Of a stretch of DNA of 64,000 nt, positions 36,073 through 44,041 are shown one piece after another. This DNA is from Bog-473 sp036502025 (GTDB lineage Bacteria > Actinomycetota > Acidimicrobiia > Acidimicrobiales > RAAP-2). Location: assembly GCA_036502025.1 (NCBI GenBank), contig DASXZJ010000077.1, positions 32,876 through 96,875 on the forward strand, in the 5' to 3' direction. A program made the position numbers and the translations under genes. The notes under the pieces were generated by a model. It searched no databases, was not told the DNA's origin, and saw nothing but the letters and a program-made list of their open reading frames with translations. Numbering within the stretch: the stretch's first letter is position 1; every line of letters starts with the position of its first letter.

Positions 36073-36693
36073 TCAGTCGGCGATCCACTCGGCCACGAGC
36101 TCGGCCTCTCGGGTAGCCCACTCTTCGGAGGTGATCGCGTAGCGCACGTGGTCCTCCCACACCCCGTCGATCTCCAAGAAGCGCTCGGCGATGCCTTCCT
36201 GGCGGATGCCCAACTTCTCGACGACCCGGCGGCTGGCTGAGTTCCTGGGGATGATGGAGATCTCCACCCGGTGCAGCGAAATCGCCTCGAAGGCAAACCT
36301 GAGCGTGACGACCACCGCTTCGGGTACCAGTCCTCGTCCGGCCAAGGACTCGTCAATCCAATAGCCGATGAATGCACTCTGGAACGGTCCTCGCTGAATC
36401 GACGACAGGGTCACCTCCCCGGCGAAGCGCTCGCCGACGAAGATCCCGAACCCGTAGCCGCTGCCGAGGTGGCGCTCCCGTTCACGGATGCCGCATCGCG
36501 CCGCAAAGCTCGGACGATCTTCGGAGGGCACCGGGGCCCCCTTGGGGCGAGGCTCCCAACGCAGGAGCCACGAGGCGCAACGGGTGCGGACCTCGTGCCA
36601 CTCGTCGAAGTCGTTCTCGGTCAGCGGACGCAGCATGACGCGCTGGCCACGGAGCTCCAGGGGGGTGTGGCGTGCTGTTCTGGCGGCGCTCAT
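36073..36693 (-). CDS. GNAT N-acetyltransferase, RimJ-like
   Basis: 206 residues. The RimJ/RimL-type fold begins LRGQRVMLRPLTENDFDEW, contains IGYWIDESLAGRGLVPEAV (acetyl-CoA pyrophosphate loop, GRGLV instead of the commoner Q/RxxGxG/A) and RVEISIIPRNSASRRVVEKLG. It probably acetylates a protein N-terminus or small amine. ATG 36691-36693 overlaps the aminotransferase stop (ATGA), so the two are translated together. Substrate unknown. Confidence 0.9.
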   Translation of the reverse strand: MSAARTARHTPLELRGQRVMLRPLTENDFDEWHEVRTRCASWLLRWEPRPKGAPVPSEDRPSFAARCGIRERERHLGSGYGFGIFVGERFAGEVTLSSIQRGPFQSAFIGYWIDESLAGRGLVPEAVVVTLRFAFEAISLHRVEISIIPRNSASRRVVEKLGIRQEGIAERFLEIDGVWEDHVRYAITSEEWATREAELVAEWIAD

Positions 36694-37790
36694 CGTTCCA
36701 GCACCTCCTTGAGTGCCCCGAGCAAGGTGACGACGTTGCGCCGGCGGGCGGTGTGACCCATGCAACCGATCCGCCACACCTGGCCGGCCAGCGGTCCGGC
36801 CCCGGCGCCGATTTCGATGCCGTATCGGGTGAGGAGCAGCCGCCGGACGTCAGCCTCATCGAGACCGGCAGGGAGCGCGTCGGGCACCCGAACGGTGGTC
36901 AGCTGAGGCAGGCGGTGACCCGCCTCGGCGAAGAGCTCCAGCTTGAGCGCTTCGAGCCCGGACTGGAGGAGGGCGCCGCATTCGGCATGTCGGGCGTGGG
37001 CTGCCTCGATCCCCTCTTCGAGTACGGCCCCCAGTCCCGCGTGCAGAGCAGCCACCATGGTTACCGGAGCCGTGTGATGGTAGACCCGGCCGCCCGCCGC
37101 GGAGCCTTCGACGTAGCGAGACAGCAAGTTGAGATCCAGGTACCAGCTCGACGGTCGCGGCACCATCCGGGCCCGCGCCGCTTCGGAAATCGTGAGCGGC
37201 GAGAGGCCGGGTGGGACCCCGAGGCACTTCTGGGTCCCGCTGTAGGCGATATCCACCCGCCAGTCATCGACGTGGACCGCTATACCCCCTAGTGAAGTGA
37301 CCATGTCAACCAGCAACAAGGCGCCACCCTTGTTCACCCCGAGCGGCGCGATGTCGTTGCGCACCCCCGTCGAAGTCTCGGCATGCACCACCGCGATGAT
37401 GGAGGGGTCCGGGTGAGCGCCGAGCAGCGCGTCGGGATCGACGGGTTGCCCCCACGGCGCGTCGACCCTGATCACTTCGGCCCCGTGGCGATCGGCCACC
37501 TCGCACATGCGCTCGCCGAATACGCCGTTGACGCCGACGACGACCGGGTCCCCAGGTCGGACGAAGTTCACGAAGGCCGACTCCATGCCCGCCGACCCGG
37601 TCCCGCTCACCGGCAAGGTCAGGGCGTTGGAGGTCTCGAAGACCTGTCGGAGGCGATCGTTGGTGGCATCGAGTAGCGCGAGGAATTCAGGGTCGAGATG
37701 ACCGAGCACCGGGCGGGCCAGGGCCATGGCCACCTCCGGGTAGGGGTTGGAGGGACCCGGCCCCATGAGGAGGCGGTCGGAAATCGGCAT
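36690..37790 (-). CDS. Alanine-glyoxylate/serine-pyruvate aminotransferase family
   Basis: 366 residues, class V PLP enzyme. Signature segments: LMGPGPSNPYPEVAMAL near the start, PVSGTGSAGMES, VHAETSTGVRN, VDMVTSLGGIAVHVDDW and the PLP lysine in YSGTQKCLGVPPGLSP near 184-199. It probably transfers an amino group between alanine or serine and glyoxylate. In actinobacteria this family also includes ureidoglycine-glyoxylate aminotransferase, which is not excluded. Start ATG 37790; divergent from the GT2 gene at 37868. Confidence 0.92.
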   Translation of the reverse strand: MPISDRLLMGPGPSNPYPEVAMALARPVLGHLDPEFLALLDATNDRLRQVFETSNALTLPVSGTGSAGMESAFVNFVRPGDPVVVGVNGVFGERMCEVADRHGAEVIRVDAPWGQPVDPDALLGAHPDPSIIAVVHAETSTGVRNDIAPLGVNKGGALLLVDMVTSLGGIAVHVDDWRVDIAYSGTQKCLGVPPGLSPLTISEAARARMVPRPSSWYLDLNLLSRYVEGSAAGGRVYHHTAPVTMVAALHAGLGAVLEEGIEAAHARHAECGALLQSGLEALKLELFAEAGHRLPQLTTVRVPDALPAGLDEADVRRLLLTRYGIEIGAGAGPLAGQVWRIGCMGHTARRRNVVTLLGALKEVLER

Positions 37791-37855
37791 GCGCGCATCG
37801 TGGCAGGTCGACGCTCACCTGCGCCAACGCGCCCGGGACGCACCCCGTGGTCCGG

Positions 37856-37861
37856 TAGATT
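37856..37861 (+). promoter_or_regulatory. -10-like box for the GT2 cluster
   Basis: TAGATT ends seven bases before the GTG at 37868; leaderless transcription is likely. No convincing -35. Confidence 0.4.
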
Positions 37862-37867
37862 GCCAGC

Positions 37868-39592
37868 GTGGAACGGGTGCTCTTCGCCCCACGGGCACTT
37901 GCGCCGCTCCGTCCGGACGTGGCACAGGACCCAGGACCCTACGGAGCCTGGGTGCAGCGGCGTGAGCAGGAGCGCAGCCGGTCGTTCGAGGCCCGGGCCG
38001 ATGCCGATCCGCTGCATCTGGTGATGGCCGTCACGGGTGAGCCGCCCGTCGAAACGGTACAGACCCTCCAGGGGCTCCAGGGGCAGACGACCGGCCGTTG
38101 GATGCTCACCGCCGTGGTGCACGACTCGTGGCACAACGACTTCACGGCCCTGCTCGCCGTGTCGGGCATCCAGCGCAGCGGCCAGCGGGTACGGGTGCTG
38201 ACGGCGGGTGACGGAAGCGGGCCGGCCGAGATGACCACGCTCGGGTTGGCCGCCGCCAGCGGTTTCGATGTGGCGTTGATCTTTCCCGGCGACCTGTGGG
38301 CACCGGACACCGTGGCTCAACTGGGCCACGCGCTGGCGCCCGACAGGGTCGTCTACGCCGACGAGGACCGCCTGGATGCCGGCGGTTCGCACGTCGCCCC
38401 TCGACTCAAGCCGGCGTACTCCCCTGACTTCCTGCTGGCGTCGCCCTACGTGGGTCGGCCCCTGGCCATGGGCTCAGCCCTGGTGTCGGGGCTGCAAGCC
38501 CGCGGCTCCAGCACGGCAGAAGAGATCGAACACGACCTCGCCCTCCAGGTCTGCGAGGGAGCCACGCGGGTGATCCACCTTCCCGAAGTCCTCTGCCATC
38601 GGGTGGGCGGGGCCATTGAATCACCGGCCTCGGACAGCGATCTCCACGTCGTGGCGGCGCTGGCCCGGCGTGGGGATGCGGCCACGGTGCGACCCGGACC
38701 AGCGGTGGGGACCTTCCGCCTGCTGCGAGACGCTCCCTCCACCTGCACCGTGAGCATCATCATCCCCTTTCGTGACGAGCCAAGATTCCTACGAACCTGC
38801 GTTGATTCGATCGATGCCACCAAGGGTGCGCAGCCCACCGAGTACGTGTTGGTCGACAACGGATCGGTCCTGCCCGAGACGGCGACGCTCCTCGACCAGC
38901 TGGGTGGCCGGCCCGACGTTCGGGTGCTATCGGACAGACGCCCGTTCAATTGGGCCGAACTGAACAATGTGGCGGCCGATACCGCGAGCGGGGACGTCCT
39001 CGTCTTCCTCAACAATGACATCGAGGCCACCTCGGTCGGCTGGTTGGCCGTGCTCTGTGCCCAGGCTCTCCGGGCTGACGTCGGCGCGGTGGGTGCCCGG
39101 CTGCTCTATCCCGATCGGCGGCTGCAGCACTGCGGGGTGGTCATCGGACTCGGTGGCGCCGCCGGCCACCTTTTCGTTGGCCTCGAAGAGGCCAAGAGCG
39201 GCTACCTCGGCATGGCGGTGGTGGCTAGAGAGTGCGCCGCCGTGACCGGCGCCTGCCTGGCCACTCGGCGCGACGTGTTCGCCTCCCTCGAGGGATTCGA
39301 CGCCTCCTTGGGAGTCGACCTCAACGACGTGGACTACTGCTTGCGCGCCCAGCGCGACGGGCTGCGGGTGATCTTCGACCCGACGGTCGAGCTCATCCAT
39401 CACGAGTCACCCAGTCGCGGGACCGCGGGTGACACGCGCGACATCGTCCACTTCATCGATCGATGGAGCGACTCCATCCTGAGCGGTGATCCCTATCTGA
39501 ATCCCCACCTCACACGGGTAGACTCTTCGTGCGCTCTGCGCGGTCCGGACGAGAAAGAATGGTGGCAGCGATGGCGTTCGAGTCTCGGCTGA
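37868..39592 (+). CDS. Tandem GT2 glycosyltransferase with degenerate first domain
   Basis: 574 residues. The second half (about 295-560) is a complete GT2 domain: VSIIIPFRDEPRFLRTCVDS, VLVDNGS, FLNNDIEATS (DxD equivalent), GVVIGLGGAAGHLF, GACLATRRDVF, DLNDVDYCLRAQ and LIHHESPSRG. The first half aligns in order with the N-terminal GT2 of the 956-residue protein at 40992-43862 (shared YADEDRL/YSDEDKL and LKPAYSPDFLL/FKPEYDPLLLL) but lacks the DDCS and DHDD catalytic motifs. Only one sugar-transfer site therefore seems functional. Related to O-antigen/rhamnan GT2 proteins. Confidence 0.9.
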   Translation: MERVLFAPRALAPLRPDVAQDPGPYGAWVQRREQERSRSFEARADADPLHLVMAVTGEPPVETVQTLQGLQGQTTGRWMLTAVVHDSWHNDFTALLAVSGIQRSGQRVRVLTAGDGSGPAEMTTLGLAAASGFDVALIFPGDLWAPDTVAQLGHALAPDRVVYADEDRLDAGGSHVAPRLKPAYSPDFLLASPYVGRPLAMGSALVSGLQARGSSTAEEIEHDLALQVCEGATRVIHLPEVLCHRVGGAIESPASDSDLHVVAALARRGDAATVRPGPAVGTFRLLRDAPSTCTVSIIIPFRDEPRFLRTCVDSIDATKGAQPTEYVLVDNGSVLPETATLLDQLGGRPDVRVLSDRRPFNWAELNNVAADTASGDVLVFLNNDIEATSVGWLAVLCAQALRADVGAVGARLLYPDRRLQHCGVVIGLGGAAGHLFVGLEEAKSGYLGMAVVARECAAVTGACLATRRDVFASLEGFDASLGVDLNDVDYCLRAQRDGLRVIFDPTVELIHHESPSRGTAGDTRDIVHFIDRWSDSILSGDPYLNPHLTRVDSSCALRGPDEKEWWQRWRSSLG

Positions 39593-39633
39593 ACATAGCG
39601 AGGGAGGCGCCGGATACCGAGAGGCCACCGACG

Positions 39634-40002
39634 ATGTGGTCGAGGCCGACCGACCCACCGCCCCCGTTGGATCCCCTCCGCGACCACGAGGCGGTGCGGG
39701 CCCTCCATAGCGAATGGGCTCGATCCAACCGTGGCACTCCCGCCGCGTCACCGTGGCAACGCGTCACCGGCAAGGCCCGGCGCGCGCTGACCCTGGGTCG
39801 TTCAAACCGTGAGTTTCTCGGATCACTCATTCGAGCCATCGATGCGGTCGCCCGTCGCTGTGACGAATTGGCGGATCGCCTGGCCGTCGTGGAGGGGTTG
39901 ACCGAGGACGTGGCCGGAACCTTCGGCGAGGACATCACAGCGTTGCGCGCCGACGTGCACCAGTTGCAAACGGAGCTCGGTGGCGCGGGCGATCGTGGGT
40001 AA
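39634..40002 (+). CDS. Small coiled-coil protein in glycosyltransferase cluster
   Basis: 122 residues, not assigned to a family. A proline-rich start (WSRPTDPPPPLDPL) is followed by helices and a C-terminal coiled coil (DAVARRCDELADRLAVVEGL, then ITALRADVHQLQTELGG). Similar coiled-coil stretches precede methyltransferase or glycosyltransferase domains in surface-polysaccharide clusters, so it may be a detached scaffold. ATG 39634 is preferred because GAGAGG lies about ten bases upstream and codon use before it looks non-coding; ATG 39559 and 39571 would overlap the previous gene. Its stop overlaps the next start. Confidence 0.65.
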   Translation: MWSRPTDPPPPLDPLRDHEAVRALHSEWARSNRGTPAASPWQRVTGKARRALTLGRSNREFLGSLIRAIDAVARRCDELADRLAVVEGLTEDVAGTFGEDITALRADVHQLQTELGGAGDRG

Positions 40003-40972
40003 GCCCGTCGTCATCATCAGCCGCTACTGGAGAGAACCGGCGCGGGAGTTGTCATACGTCATCCGGTCCCTCGCCGGGGCGGCCTCGCGGCACGGTGAGG
40101 TCACCGTGCTGGTGCCAGGTGAGCCGGCTCGACCGTTGGCCGACGGGGCGTTCGACGTCGGTTTCGTCGGGACGGGCGACGACGGTGACTGGCCCTCGCC
40201 CGAGGTGGCCAGCTGGACGAGCAGCGTACCGAGGGACGCCACCGTCGTCGTCGATGAGCTCAACCCGGCGCTGCACGCGCTCCTGGCCCGGAAGTGTCGG
40301 GGTCACCGGGTCTATGCCCTGTCCCGATGCCCGGATGATCTCCGTCATGCTTCATCGTCGGACCTGCAGATCGTCCCTAGTTCGTCAAGCGCGAAGGGAC
40401 CGCTGGTAGGCATGCACGTGCCGGTCAATCCCCTGGCCGCGACGCACCGTCACAATGGGTTCGGATTCGTCGATTATCTCCTGGTGCTCTCCGATCGGTT
40501 CGGGGACCACGAGCTCCCACCCGACGGGGCAGCCTGGCTCACGGCCGGCCTGCATCGCGCCAATGTCGTGGTGGTCGAGAACGCCAAGGCCTCGGTGTGG
40601 CGCGGCCGGGCGCTCAGGGGGGTCATCTCGGTCGACTCACGCACCGATCTGTGGCGACTGGTGGCCCACGCCCGGGTCTGCGTGGATCTGGGGCCAGGAT
40701 CGTTCATCGCACGCGAGTGCGTCGAGTCGCTCCGCTATGGCACGCCGATCATCGTCCCCGAACAGGCCCCCGCCGCCGCGGCCCATGCCGTCGCCGGCGG
40801 CGGCTTGACTTTCGACAGCATGGCGGACCTCCTGCACTGCGCCAAGCGGTTCGACGACCCTGGTTTCCGGTCGCACCTCTCGCAGTCGGGGAGGACCTAC
40901 GCCGATTCGACGTACGGGAGCCCGTCAACCTTCGTGGACCGCGTGCACCACGCGCTGGCGGCCCAGTCCTGA
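39995..40972 (+). CDS. GT-B-like glycosyltransferase, divergent
   Basis: 325 residues. The start KPVVIISRYWREPARELSYV and the C-terminal LGPGSFIARECVESLRYGTPIIVPE resemble the two halves of GT4/GT-B enzymes, including the acidic residue in the sugar-nucleotide segment (ARECVESLRYGTP). The central motifs are poorly conserved, so activity is uncertain. GTG 39995 overlaps the preceding stop (GTGGGTAA); GTG 39980 is an upstream option. Third gene of a plus-strand cluster that converges on the sulfotransferase-GT2 gene. Confidence 0.75.
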   Translation: MGKPVVIISRYWREPARELSYVIRSLAGAASRHGEVTVLVPGEPARPLADGAFDVGFVGTGDDGDWPSPEVASWTSSVPRDATVVVDELNPALHALLARKCRGHRVYALSRCPDDLRHASSSDLQIVPSSSSAKGPLVGMHVPVNPLAATHRHNGFGFVDYLLVLSDRFGDHELPPDGAAWLTAGLHRANVVVVENAKASVWRGRALRGVISVDSRTDLWRLVAHARVCVDLGPGSFIARECVESLRYGTPIIVPEQAPAAAAHAVAGGGLTFDSMADLLHCAKRFDDPGFRSHLSQSGRTYADSTYGSPSTFVDRVHHALAAQS

Positions 40973-40991
40973 GCCACCGTCGCCCGCCTGA

Positions 40992-43862
40992 TCAGCCGTC
41001 CTGCGTCCGCGGCGGCCAGGCCAGCGAGAAGTTCTCCGACACCAGCGAGAGGTTCGGGTTGTAGGCCGGATCGTTCCGGAGCAGGGCCCCCCATCGCTTC
41101 TGCATGTACCTGGTCTCGTCGGCGAATCGGATGGCGGCCGCCCCTTCGGTGTCGGGCCCGCGGCTGATTGATTCGTGGTGGATCAGTTCCGCGAACGGCG
41201 TCCACACCACGCGCCAACCCGACTCCTTCAGTCGCAGGCAGAGATCGATGTCGTTGAAGGCGACCGGAAGGTTGGCCGCGTCCATGCCGCCCACCTGCTC
41301 CCAGGCCTCCCGACGTATGACCATGCAGGCCGCTGTGACCGCTGAATACGCCCGTGGGAGTTGCATCCGGCCATGGTCCGCAAAAGACAGGCGGTCGCTC
41401 ATCCGGTAGGCGTGGCCGGCCACCCCACCGATGCCGAGCACCACCCCGGCGTGCTGGACCAGGCCGTTGCCGTAGTACAGCTTCGCCCCCACGGCTCCTA
41501 CCGACGGTTGGAGCAGCTGCCCCACCATCTCCTCCAACCAGTCGCCGCCGAGAACTTCCGTGTCGTCATTCAGCAGGCACACCACGTCCCCGTGCGAGCG
41601 GGCGACGGCCTTGTTGTTGATGTCGGGATAGTTGAATGGGCTCTCGTCCCGGATGACCGTGATCACCGAATCGTGCGATCTCAACCACTCGAGGGTGGAG
41701 TGGCCGAGACTCCCGTTGTCGACCACCAGGATCTCGAAATTCTGGTACGTCGACCGGTACCTGATGCTGTCGATGCACCGGCTCAGGTACTTGCCGTCCC
41801 GGGTCGGGATCACGATGCTCACCAGCGGCGCCGGCTGCGGGATGGACCACTTCACCCGGTTCCAACCGCTCGACGGCAGGTGGTTCACCTCGCCCGCGGC
41901 TCCCGTTCGGGCGATGTGGTCGCGCACAGCGCGCTCACCGGCGCCGCCGGCGTACTGCTTGGCCGAGAGTGATCCGGCTGTCGAGTCGGAATGGATCCTC
42001 CAGTGGTACAGGATCCGGGGGATGTGACCGATCTGATCGGAAGTCAGCGTCTCGGCAGCCCGCAGGGCCAGATCCCAGTCCTGGCTCCCCTCGAAGCCCT
42101 CCCGGTACCCACCCACCCGTTCGACCACGTCGCGACGGATCATGGTCAGGTGACAGAAGTAGTTCTGCCCCAGGAGCAGGAGCGGGTCGTACTCGGGTTT
42201 GAAGAAGGGGTCCTGACGCTCGCCTTGCTCGGAGAGCTTGTCCTCGTCGCTGTAGATGAGGTTCAGCTCGGGGTGGGCGGCCATCTTCAGGGCGAACCGC
42301 GCCAGCGCGGTCTCGGCCAGGGTGTCGTCGTGGTCCAGGCAGGCGATCCACGTCCCCGTCGCCATTTCGAGCGCGGTGTTGGACGCGGCGGAGATGTGCC
42401 CGTTCTGTTGGCGCCTCACGAACTTGATGCGGGGATCGGTGCGGGCCAGCTCTTCCATCGCGGCGGCAATGGTCATATCGGTGGAACAGTCGTCGACGAT
42501 GCAGAGCTCCCAGTTCGGGTAGGTCTGCGACCGGACCGACTCGATCGCCTCGTCAAGGAAGTTCCTCGGAGTGTTGTACACCGGCAACAGCACGGAGATG
42601 AGGGGCGGATCGGTCAGGCCCGCCACCTGTGCCTCCAGGTGGGCGCGCCCCGGCTGGTCCAGTTCATCAAAGGTCGACACCCAGAAGGAGTACGGGAGGT
42701 CGACCTCGGGCGGCGCCGCTTCGACGTCGAGTGGTGCAAATCTCGGATTCTTCTTCGACGTTCGCGACACGAAGTAGAAAGTGCGCAGGCGGGATGTGTA
42801 GCGGTACATGCGCGTTCGGAGGATCCCGTCGATATGCGCTTGCGTCCGCTGTACCTCGGCCTGCATCTCATAGAGTTGCTTGGCCAGCTGCAGCTCGCGA
42901 TGGTCGTACTCCAAAAGGGCGTTGCCCGACGCGACGGCTTCGGCGGAACGCCGCGACTCGAGCTCATCCACCTGGCGTAGCGCCGCTTCTACCTGCAGTC
43001 TCGACGTGCGGAGAAGCTCGGCTGCTCTAGCGTCGTAGAACTCCCCCAGATCTCTGACGAGGTCCGCGCCGATGGAGGCCGCCAGATACGAATCGGAAGG
43101 CATCATGCGCTCATGGCGGCCGAGGATCCGATGCAGCACGGCGACATGGTGCGGCACATCCAGCGGTTCGGCCGCGTCCCGGTCACGCGGTCCGAGCCAA
43201 CCCTGCGCCAAGGGCTCCTCGCCTGCCCTCAGGTCAATATCGAGTTGACACTCGGTCAAGAACTTGGAGATCCGCCCGAAGGCATCCGGCGGCGCCTCGT
43301 TGAGATCGTCGAATCCGACCACCAGGGTCGGAATGGTGGTCGCCACGCCGAGGGCGGCGCGGTTGTATCGCTCCCAGATCGCGTCGGAAACGTAGGCGCC
43401 GTTGCCTTTCGCATCCTCCCTGCTCAGGCCGCTCGGCGCCCGATGGACCAGTATCCCGATCGCACTGACGTCCAGCGCCTCGATCCAGAAGTCGGCCAGG
43501 ATCGAGTTGCGGGGATCGCCCCACATCCACGGCTGAAGGTTCCCACCAGCGGTGTGTGGAGTCCCCAAAGCCCGTCGGAACAACTCTCGGCCCTCATCGG
43601 CCCTTGACCGGAGCAACGCGACGACATCGGGCGCGGCGACTTCGGGAGGATGTTCCCATGACCCGCCCAATTCGCGCAGCAGCTTCTCGTTGAACTCGGC
43701 GAGAGGTCCCGGCGCGGGAGTGTCACCGACCACGGCTCGGTCCCCTAACGCGTGCAGTGCACCGGCGAGAGCGTCGATGCCGCAGCCAAACGCGCCGACG
43801 ATGAAAATTCCATCCGGCCTTTTGGTCGATTCACCCACCAGGGCTTCACTTCGATCGGCCAC
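40992..43862 (-). CDS. Sulfotransferase-like domain fused to two GT2 domains
   Basis: 956 residues. Residues 15-270 resemble a P-loop sulfotransferase (FIVGAFGCGIDALAGAL as the phosphosulfate-binding loop; the later VHRAPSG resembles the 3'-phosphate segment). A coiled-coil linker spans about 300-370. The first GT2 domain starts near 417 (ISVLLPVYNTPRNFLD, IVDDCSTD, CLDHDDTLA, IYSDEDKLSEQG); the second near 677 (VSIVIPTRDGKYLSRCID, VVDNGSLGHST, CLLNDDTEVL, FNDIDLCLRLK, LIHHESISRG). Both GT2 domains keep their acidic motifs. It could build and possibly sulfate a surface polysaccharide; sulfotransferase activity is uncertain. GTG 43862 chosen; GTG 43838 is possible. Confidence 0.85.
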   Translation of the reverse strand: MADRSEALVGESTKRPDGIFIVGAFGCGIDALAGALHALGDRAVVGDTPAPGPLAEFNEKLLRELGGSWEHPPEVAAPDVVALLRSRADEGRELFRRALGTPHTAGGNLQPWMWGDPRNSILADFWIEALDVSAIGILVHRAPSGLSREDAKGNGAYVSDAIWERYNRAALGVATTIPTLVVGFDDLNEAPPDAFGRISKFLTECQLDIDLRAGEEPLAQGWLGPRDRDAAEPLDVPHHVAVLHRILGRHERMMPSDSYLAASIGADLVRDLGEFYDARAAELLRTSRLQVEAALRQVDELESRRSAEAVASGNALLEYDHRELQLAKQLYEMQAEVQRTQAHIDGILRTRMYRYTSRLRTFYFVSRTSKKNPRFAPLDVEAAPPEVDLPYSFWVSTFDELDQPGRAHLEAQVAGLTDPPLISVLLPVYNTPRNFLDEAIESVRSQTYPNWELCIVDDCSTDMTIAAAMEELARTDPRIKFVRRQQNGHISAASNTALEMATGTWIACLDHDDTLAETALARFALKMAAHPELNLIYSDEDKLSEQGERQDPFFKPEYDPLLLLGQNYFCHLTMIRRDVVERVGGYREGFEGSQDWDLALRAAETLTSDQIGHIPRILYHWRIHSDSTAGSLSAKQYAGGAGERAVRDHIARTGAAGEVNHLPSSGWNRVKWSIPQPAPLVSIVIPTRDGKYLSRCIDSIRYRSTYQNFEILVVDNGSLGHSTLEWLRSHDSVITVIRDESPFNYPDINNKAVARSHGDVVCLLNDDTEVLGGDWLEEMVGQLLQPSVGAVGAKLYYGNGLVQHAGVVLGIGGVAGHAYRMSDRLSFADHGRMQLPRAYSAVTAACMVIRREAWEQVGGMDAANLPVAFNDIDLCLRLKESGWRVVWTPFAELIHHESISRGPDTEGAAAIRFADETRYMQKRWGALLRNDPAYNPNLSLVSENFSLAWPPRTQDG

Positions 43863-44041
43863 GCCCAGAGGATACCATCGCGAATCTTCAACTCTGGGCA
43901 GCCGACGACATGCGAGCGGAGCACTTCTGGGCCATTCCTGAGAACCGTGCGGGTCGGCCCGCTGGAGTGGCGTGACGTGGTTCGGGCCGTCCGACGGAAG
44001 GACCACAGCGGGTTGCCTCCCTCGGTGGAACCACTAGGTCG

